Source: Oxalobacteraceae bacterium UBA6018 (lineage in GTDB: Bacteria > Pseudomonadota > Gammaproteobacteria > Burkholderiales > Burkholderiaceae_D). Taken from it: a stretch of DNA of 18,991 nt. The translations under genes were made by a program, and so were the position numbers. Location: NCBI GenBank assembly GCA_002428015.1, contig DIZW01000020.1, forward strand, positions 1 to 18,991. The letters are read 5' to 3'. Shown in pieces: positions 13,954 through 18,991 of the stretch; position 1 is the stretch's first letter, and every line of letters begins with the position of its first letter. The notes beneath the pieces were generated by a model, which was not told the origin of the DNA, made no database searches, and was given only the letters and a program-made list of their open reading frames with translations.

Positions 13954-15306
13954 ATGCAAGATACCCAGATCGACATCAAATCCCTCGACATGGACGCCCG
14001 CGGCGTCGGCCACCTCGCCAACGAGGATGGTTCGCCAGGCAAGGTGATTTTCGTCGAAGGCGCCTTGCCGGGCGAGCGCGTGAGCTTCCTGACGTTCAAG
14101 AAAAAGAAGAACTGGGAAGCGGCGCGCATGACCGCGCTGCACCACGCCTCCTCGCAGCGGGTCACGCCCAAGTGCCCCCACTTCGACTACTGCGGCGGCT
14201 GCTCCATGCAACACCTCGAGCCGGCCGCCCAGGTGGCGATCAAGCAGCGCGCCCTGGAAGACAACCTGTGGCACATCGGCAAGGTCAAGCCCGACACCGT
14301 GATGCGCCCCATGTACGGCCCCACCTGGGGCTACCGCTACCGCGCGCGCCTGTCGGTGCGCCACGTGGCCAAGAAGGGCACGGTGCTGGTGGGCTTCCAC
14401 GAAAAGCGCTCCGCCTTCGTGGCCGACATCAGCGACTGCAAGATCCTGCCGCCGCACGTGGCCGCGATGCTCATGCCGCTGCGCGCGCTGATCGGCGCGC
14501 TGTCGATCTACGACCAGGTGCCGCAGATCGAAGTGGCCATCGGCGAGGAAACCACCGCGCTGGTGCTGCGCATCATGGCCCCGCTGTCGGGGCCCGATGA
14601 AGGCCTGCTCAAGGCCTTCGCCGACCAGTGGGCCATCCAGTGGTGGCTGCAGACCAAGGGGCCGGACACGGCCGCGCCGTTCTACCCGCTGGACCGCGAA
14701 CTGTTCTACACGCTGCCCGAATTCGGCATCAAGATGCCGTTCAAGCCGGTCGACTTCACCCAGGTGAACCACCACATCAACCGGGTGCTGGTGGCCAAGG
14801 CGCTCGGCCTGCTCGAGGTCCAGCCTGGCGACCGCGTGGCCGACCTGTTCTGCGGGCTGGGCAACTTCACCTTGCCGCTGGCTACCCAGGGCAGGGAAGT
14901 GGTCGGCATCGAAGGCGCCGTCAGCCTGACCGAACGCGCCACCGCCAACGCCGCCGCCAACGGCCTTTCGGGCAAGACCAGCTTCTCGACCCGCAACCTG
15001 TTCGAAGTCAGCACCGAGGACCTGGTCGCCCTCGGCAAGTTCGACCGCATGCTGGTCGACCCGCCGCGCGACGGCGCCATGGCCTTGTCGCAAGCGCTGG
15101 CGGGCCTGCGCGCCAGCCGTCCTGAGTTGCTGCCCAAACGCATCGTGTACGTCTCGTGCAGTCCCTCGACCCTGGCGCGCGACGCCGGCATCCTGGTCCA
15201 CGAGGCCGGCTACGTACTCAAGAAGGCCGGGGTGGTTAACATGTTCCCCCACACCTCGCACGTGGAATCGATGGCGGTGTTCGACCTGGCGGAAGCGGCG
15301 GCATAG
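13954..15306 (+). CDS. rlmD: 23S rRNA (uracil(1939)-C(5))-methyltransferase RlmD
   Basis: RlmD (RumA) methylates C5 of U1939 in 23S rRNA using S-adenosylmethionine. The 450-residue protein starts with a TRAM-like RNA-binding domain (about 1-62; IKSLDMDARGVGH at 8-20). Iron-sulfur cysteines follow in CPHFDYCGGC (Cys74, Cys80, Cys83) with Cys162 (ISDCKI). The methyltransferase domain has VADLFCGLGNFTLPLA (295-310), VDPPRDG (368-374), the nucleophile Cys402 in SCSPSTLARD and the general-base Glu438 in FPHTSHVESMAVF. ATG 13954 is preferred to GTG 13942, which would add four residues, because the family N-terminus begins there. Neither has a ribosome binding site, and a T-run precedes the ATG. rlmD directly after rpoS is common in Burkholderiales. 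Confidence 0.95.
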   Translation: MQDTQIDIKSLDMDARGVGHLANEDGSPGKVIFVEGALPGERVSFLTFKKKKNWEAARMTALHHASSQRVTPKCPHFDYCGGCSMQHLEPAAQVAIKQRALEDNLWHIGKVKPDTVMRPMYGPTWGYRYRARLSVRHVAKKGTVLVGFHEKRSAFVADISDCKILPPHVAAMLMPLRALIGALSIYDQVPQIEVAIGEETTALVLRIMAPLSGPDEGLLKAFADQWAIQWWLQTKGPDTAAPFYPLDRELFYTLPEFGIKMPFKPVDFTQVNHHINRVLVAKALGLLEVQPGDRVADLFCGLGNFTLPLATQGREVVGIEGAVSLTERATANAAANGLSGKTSFSTRNLFEVSTEDLVALGKFDRMLVDPPRDGAMALSQALAGLRASRPELLPKRIVYVSCSPSTLARDAGILVHEAGYVLKKAGVVNMFPHTSHVESMAVFDLAEAAA

Positions 15307-15351
15307 GCAGGAATAAGCGTCGGCATCAGCGGCGGCGAAATACTGGGGACG

Positions 15352-15378
15352 AAAAAAAGCCGACCCGCGGGTCGGCTT
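15352..15378 (-). terminator. Strong rho-independent terminator for the Bax inhibitor-1 gene, possibly shared with rlmD
   Basis: A perfect 22-base palindrome (15357-15378, arms AGCCGACCC and GGGTCGGCT) follows the minus-strand stop at 15407. On the minus strand it is followed by a run of seven T (the seven A at 15352-15358 on the plus strand). On the plus strand only TTCT follows, so it would act weakly for rlmD. It lies between the two convergent genes. Confidence 0.88.
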
Positions 15379-15406
15379 CTGTCGCGCCGGGGTGGGGCGC
15401 TGGCGC

Positions 15407-16090
15407 TTACCTGCGGTCGCCGGCCAGGCCGAGCAGGCTCAGCAGGTTGACGAAGATGTTGTACAGGTTGAGGTAGATCGACAAGGTCGCGCTGATGTAG
15501 TTGGTCTCGCCGCCGTTGACAACGCGCTGCACGTCGTACAGCAGGAAGGCGGAGAAGATCGCCACCGCCACCGTCGAGATCACGATCTGGAACAGCGCCA
15601 CCTGGAAGAACATGTTGGCGATGCTGGCCAGGATCAGCACGATCAGCCCGGAAAACGCCCACTTGCCGACCACCGAGAAGTCGCGCTTGGACACGGTCGC
15701 GATGCTGGCCATGACGACCATCACGGCCGCGGTGCCGCCGAATGCGGTCATGATCAGCGCCGCGCCGTTGGCGTAGTGCAGGGTGCGCATGAGCAGCGGC
15801 GTGAGCATCAGCCCCATGAAGAAGGTAAAGCCGAGCAGCACCGCGACGCCCACGCCGCTGTTCTTGTTCTTTTCGATCGCCCAGATGAAGCCGAAGGCGA
15901 CGCCGAGGAAGAGCAGCATGCCGAACATGCTGTTGAAAATGGTCACCTGCAGCTGCACGCCGACCACGGCGCCCAGCACCGTGGGAATCATCGACAGCGC
16001 AAGCAGCCAATAGGTATTGCGCAGAACGCGATGGCGTACGGCCAGGCTTGAACTTGCCAAACCGACATTTTTCTGCAAACTAATGGACAT
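15407..16090 (-). CDS. Bax inhibitor-1/YccA family inner membrane protein
   Basis: The 227-residue protein has seven hydrophobic segments, near 26-46, 52-72, 81-101, 108-131, 143-163, 165-187 and 201-222, the BI-1/YccA topology. The conserved C-terminal signature is present: YDVQRVVNGGE (185-195) and ISATLSIYLNLYNIFVNLL (199-217). Family members include E. coli YccA, an FtsH-interacting inhibitor, and YbhL, and some act as pH-gated calcium leaks; which applies here is not visible. The start at 16090 was chosen because GGAGG lies six bases upstream on the minus strand; an upstream in-frame ATG at 16123 would add eleven non-conserved residues. It is transcribed convergently with rlmD and divergently from ndk, and ends in a strong terminator. 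Confidence 0.92.
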   Translation of the reverse strand: MSISLQKNVGLASSSLAVRHRVLRNTYWLLALSMIPTVLGAVVGVQLQVTIFNSMFGMLLFLGVAFGFIWAIEKNKNSGVGVAVLLGFTFFMGLMLTPLLMRTLHYANGAALIMTAFGGTAAVMVVMASIATVSKRDFSVVGKWAFSGLIVLILASIANMFFQVALFQIVISTVAVAIFSAFLLYDVQRVVNGGETNYISATLSIYLNLYNIFVNLLSLLGLAGDRR

Positions 16091-16241
16091 GTTGCCTCCG
16101 AGGGGTGAGATATTGCACATCAAAAGAATAGCACGGTAGGCGAAAAGCGCGCAGAATTGCCTTGCGCCAGCCGTTATTTACCGGCGCCACTCTACCACCT
16201 GCGCCGCGACCCCTGCAATATGGGATAGGTGGGGTGTTCTA

Positions 16242-16250
16242 TGGTAAAAT
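16242..16250 (+). promoter_or_regulatory. Candidate extended -10 promoter element for ndk
   Basis: TGGTAAAAT (16242-16250) fits an extended -10 (TGn plus TAAAAT), which can work with a poor -35; none is obvious upstream. It would give a leader of roughly 55 bases before the ndk ATG at 16313. The region is clearly more AT-rich than its surroundings. Confidence 0.4.
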
Positions 16251-16312
16251 CAAAGGTTGATTGAAGTCTTACACTCGACATTAAACCTTTCTTTTTATTG
16301 GAGTTTTTACAA

Positions 16313-16738
16313 ATGGCAATCGAACGCACCCTGTCGATCATCAAACCAGACGCAGTAGCAAAAAACGTGATCGGCCAAATCTACAGCCGTTTCGAAGGCG
16401 CTGGCCTGAAAGTGGTCGCAGCCCGCATGATGCAGCTGTCGCGCGCTGAAGCCGAAGGCTTTTACGCCGTGCACGCGGCCCGTCCTTTCTTCAAGGACCT
16501 GGTCGACTTCATGATCTCCGGCCCGGTGATGGTGCAAGCCCTGGAAGGCGAAAGCGCGATTGCCAAGAACCGTGACCTGATGGGCGCGACCGATCCGAAG
16601 AAGGCAGAAAAAGGCACCATCCGCGCCGATTTCGCCGATTCGATCGACGCCAACGCCGTGCACGGCTCGGACGCGGCTGAAACCGCCGCTGTGGAAATCG
16701 CTTATTTCTTCCCAGCGCTGAACGTGTACTCGCGTTAA
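16313..16738 (+). CDS. ndk: Nucleoside diphosphate kinase
   Basis: Ndk transfers the gamma-phosphate between nucleoside tri- and diphosphates through a phosphohistidine. The 141-residue protein has the standard bacterial length. Family features are ERTLSIIKPDAV (4-15), FEGAGLKVV (27-35) and the active site NAVHGSD (114-120), with catalytic His117. The ATG at 16313 is preceded by TTGGAG (16299-16304) with 8 bases between; an in-frame TTG at 16298 lies in that ribosome binding site and is rejected. Many codons are A/T-ending at the 5' end, typical of a highly expressed start region. It heads the conserved ndk-rlmN-pilW-rodZ order, but hairpins after its stop suggest it is partly separate from rlmN. 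Confidence 0.97.
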   Translation: MAIERTLSIIKPDAVAKNVIGQIYSRFEGAGLKVVAARMMQLSRAEAEGFYAVHAARPFFKDLVDFMISGPVMVQALEGESAIAKNRDLMGATDPKKAEKGTIRADFADSIDANAVHGSDAAETAAVEIAYFFPALNVYSR

Positions 16739-16747
16739 TCACGCCGT

Positions 16748-16769
16748 CGTCAGCCGCCACCGGCTGACG
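16748..16769 (+). terminator. Terminator-like hairpin after ndk
   Basis: CGTCAGCCG (16748-16756) pairs perfectly with CGGCTGACG (16761-16769) around the loop CCAC, nine bases after the ndk stop. A second GC-rich stem, CCGCCCG (16784-16790) / CGGGCGG (16806-16812), follows. Neither has a T-run, so it may mark the 3' end through RNA stability or Rho rather than intrinsic termination. Confidence 0.45.
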
Positions 16770-16820
16770 GGCAGTACCACCGTCCGCCCGGCGCCTTGCG
16801 CGCCGCGGGCGGTCCAGCAC

Positions 16821-16852
16821 AGAATCACAGAATCATAGAATCACAGAATTCC
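16821..16852. repeat. Tandem 8-bp microrepeat (AGAATCAC/T, about 3.5 copies)
   Basis: The units read AGAATCAC (16821-16828), AGAATCAT (16829-16836), AGAATCAC (16837-16844) and a partial AGAATTCC (16845-16852). The repeat is AT-rich within GC-rich surroundings and lies 44 bases upstream of the rlmN start. Copy number may vary by slippage. Confidence 0.75.
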
Positions 16853-16895
16853 AGCAAGCACAGCCCCATTGAACACCGTTTTTTAAGAACCGAAC

Positions 16896-18064
<1,169 letters not shown>

Positions 18065-18068
<4 letters not shown>

Positions 18069-18901
18069 ACGCCGCGTTGCGCCGCATGATGGCGCTGTGC
18101 CTGGCCGGGGCCGCGCTGGCCGGCTGCGCGGGCGGCCACGGCGGGGCCGACGCCGCCTCCGACGGCGCCTCCCTGCAGGGCAGCACGCGCGAGCTGCGCA
18201 CCGCGTCCGACCAGACCTCGGGCGAGAAGCGTTCCTCCATCCGCATGCAGTTGGCCATCGGCTACTACCAGCAGGGCAGCTACGCGGTCGCGCTCGACGA
18301 GATCAAGCAGGCCATCGCGGCCGACCCGGACTCGGCCGACGCCTACAGCGTGCGCGCCCTGATCTACACGGCCATGGACGAGATGGCGCTGGCCGAGGAA
18401 AACTACCAGCACGCGCTGCGCCTGGCGCCGGGCAATCCTGAGCTGAACAACAACTACGGCTCCTTCCTGTGCCAGGTGGGGCGCTACCAGCTGGGGCTGG
18501 CGCAGTTCGAGCAGGCCCTGAAGAACCCAAAATACACCTCGCCGGTCAAAGCCCTGGTGAACGCCGGCGCCTGCAGCATCAAGATGAAGAACCTCGACGC
18601 GGCCGAGCGCTACCTGCTCGAAGCCCAGCGTTACGACCCGGACCTGGGCGCGACCCAGGCCAATTTGGCAAGGCTATATTACGAGCGGCGCGATTATCCG
18701 CGCGCCGGATTTTTTATCAACCGCCTGACAACGCTGGCGAAACCGGAAACCTGGTCGGCCGAGGTGCTGTGGCTGGCCGCGCGCATCGAGCGCAAGCTCG
18801 GCGACACCGGCCAGGAAACGGCCATGGTGACGCAACTGCGCCGCCACCATCCCGCCTCGCCCGAGTTCGCAGCTTTCCAGCGCGGTGCATTTGATGAGTG
18901 A
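18065..18901 (+). CDS. pilW: Type IV pilus biogenesis/stability lipoprotein PilW (PilF), TPR protein
   Basis: PilW/PilF is the outer-membrane pilotin that helps PilQ secretin assembly. With the TTG start at 18065 the product has 278 residues and a lipoprotein signal: MNAALRRMMALCLAGAALAG then lipobox Cys21. TPR helices occupy about residues 58-260, including the family-typical NPELNNNYGSFLCQVGRY (124-141). TTG 18065 is preferred because it supplies the Arg-containing n-region, overlaps the rlmN stop (TTGA) and has GGAG eight bases upstream; ATG 18086 would leave MMALCLAG with no positive charge. The position between rlmN and a rodZ-like gene is the conserved proteobacterial order. Confidence 0.92.
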
Positions 18902-18914
18902 TACAGGAACGACA

Positions 18915-18991
18915 ATGACCTCAGAGTGGGCAGAACAGCCGGCCTCGGCCGACAAACACGGCGTGCCCGGGAAGGCCCTCGCGGCCCAGCG
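18915..18991 (+). CDS. rodZ: N-terminal fragment of a probable RodZ (helix-turn-helix cell-shape protein), cut by the window end
   Basis: Only about 26 codons are in the window. The frame remains open to the last base. The residues GVPGKALAAQR resemble the x-PG-x-x-L-x-x-x-R that opens the helix-turn-helix domain of RodZ, which links MreB to the membrane and supports rod shape. The main support is context, since rlmN-pilW-rodZ-ispG is a conserved order. ATG 18915 has AGGA six bases upstream; ATG 18894, overlapping the pilW end, would add seven residues and has no visible ribosome binding site. The identification is provisional. Confidence 0.6.
   Translation, partial: MTSEWAEQPASADKHGVPGKALAAQ

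Noticed and set aside
16183..16210. A minus-strand string resembling a tRNA D-arm (GGTGGTAGAG)
   Set aside because: No matching D-stem, anticodon arm, T-arm or acceptor stem could be found around it, so it is not a tRNA gene.

Overview
The window is about 19 kb of GC-rich DNA. The gene content and order point to a betaproteobacterium of the Burkholderiales, most likely the Oxalobacteraceae (Massilia/Telluria/Duganella group). This taxonomic call is an inference from synteny and protein character, not a database match. The two most telling blocks are surE-pcm-nlpD-rpoS-rlmD and ndk-rlmN-pilW-rodZ. The first 19 bases are not genomic: they equal the Tn5/Nextera mosaic-end adapter, so the window starts at an untrimmed read or contig end.

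Layout. 20-298: 3' end of an Ala/Lys-rich coiled-coil protein. 497-1303 (minus): a PP2C-type phosphatase, divergent from a small YdcH-family protein (1512-1712). That gene leads into a DinG/YoaA-type iron-sulfur helicase (1740-3779), whose stop codon overlaps the start of an exported DUF885 protein (3776-5620). 5743-6582: a multi-pass membrane protein resembling DUF6159. 6583-6823: a non-coding stretch with several hairpins. 6824-9891: a two-gene accessory module. 9892-10239: a C-rich non-coding gap. 10240-15306: surE, pcm, nlpD, rpoS, rlmD. 15407-16090 (minus): a Bax inhibitor-1/YccA membrane protein. 16313-18991: ndk, rlmN, pilW and the beginning of a probable rodZ.

Most genes are housekeeping and form two conserved cassettes. 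SurE and Pcm deal with nucleotides and damaged proteins, NlpD activates cell-wall amidases, and RpoS runs the general stress and stationary-phase response. RlmD and RlmN both methylate 23S rRNA. PilW and RodZ are envelope assembly proteins for type IV pili and the rod-shape machinery.

The unusual part is the module at 6824-9891. A TIR-domain protein with a strong ribosome binding site is translationally linked to an 816-residue protein. That second protein keeps most of the KGGVGR-type (MinD/ParA-like) ATPase fold motifs but has lost the signature P-loop lysine. It continues into seven TPR repeats spaced exactly 42 residues apart and an unassigned helical tail. The pair recalls the FxsC (TIR-like) and FxsT (KGGVGR-TPR) partners of the actinobacterial FxSxx-COOH systems, but no peptide precursor or radical-SAM gene is visible here. 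It is a candidate stand-alone TIR signalling or defence module set between housekeeping genes.
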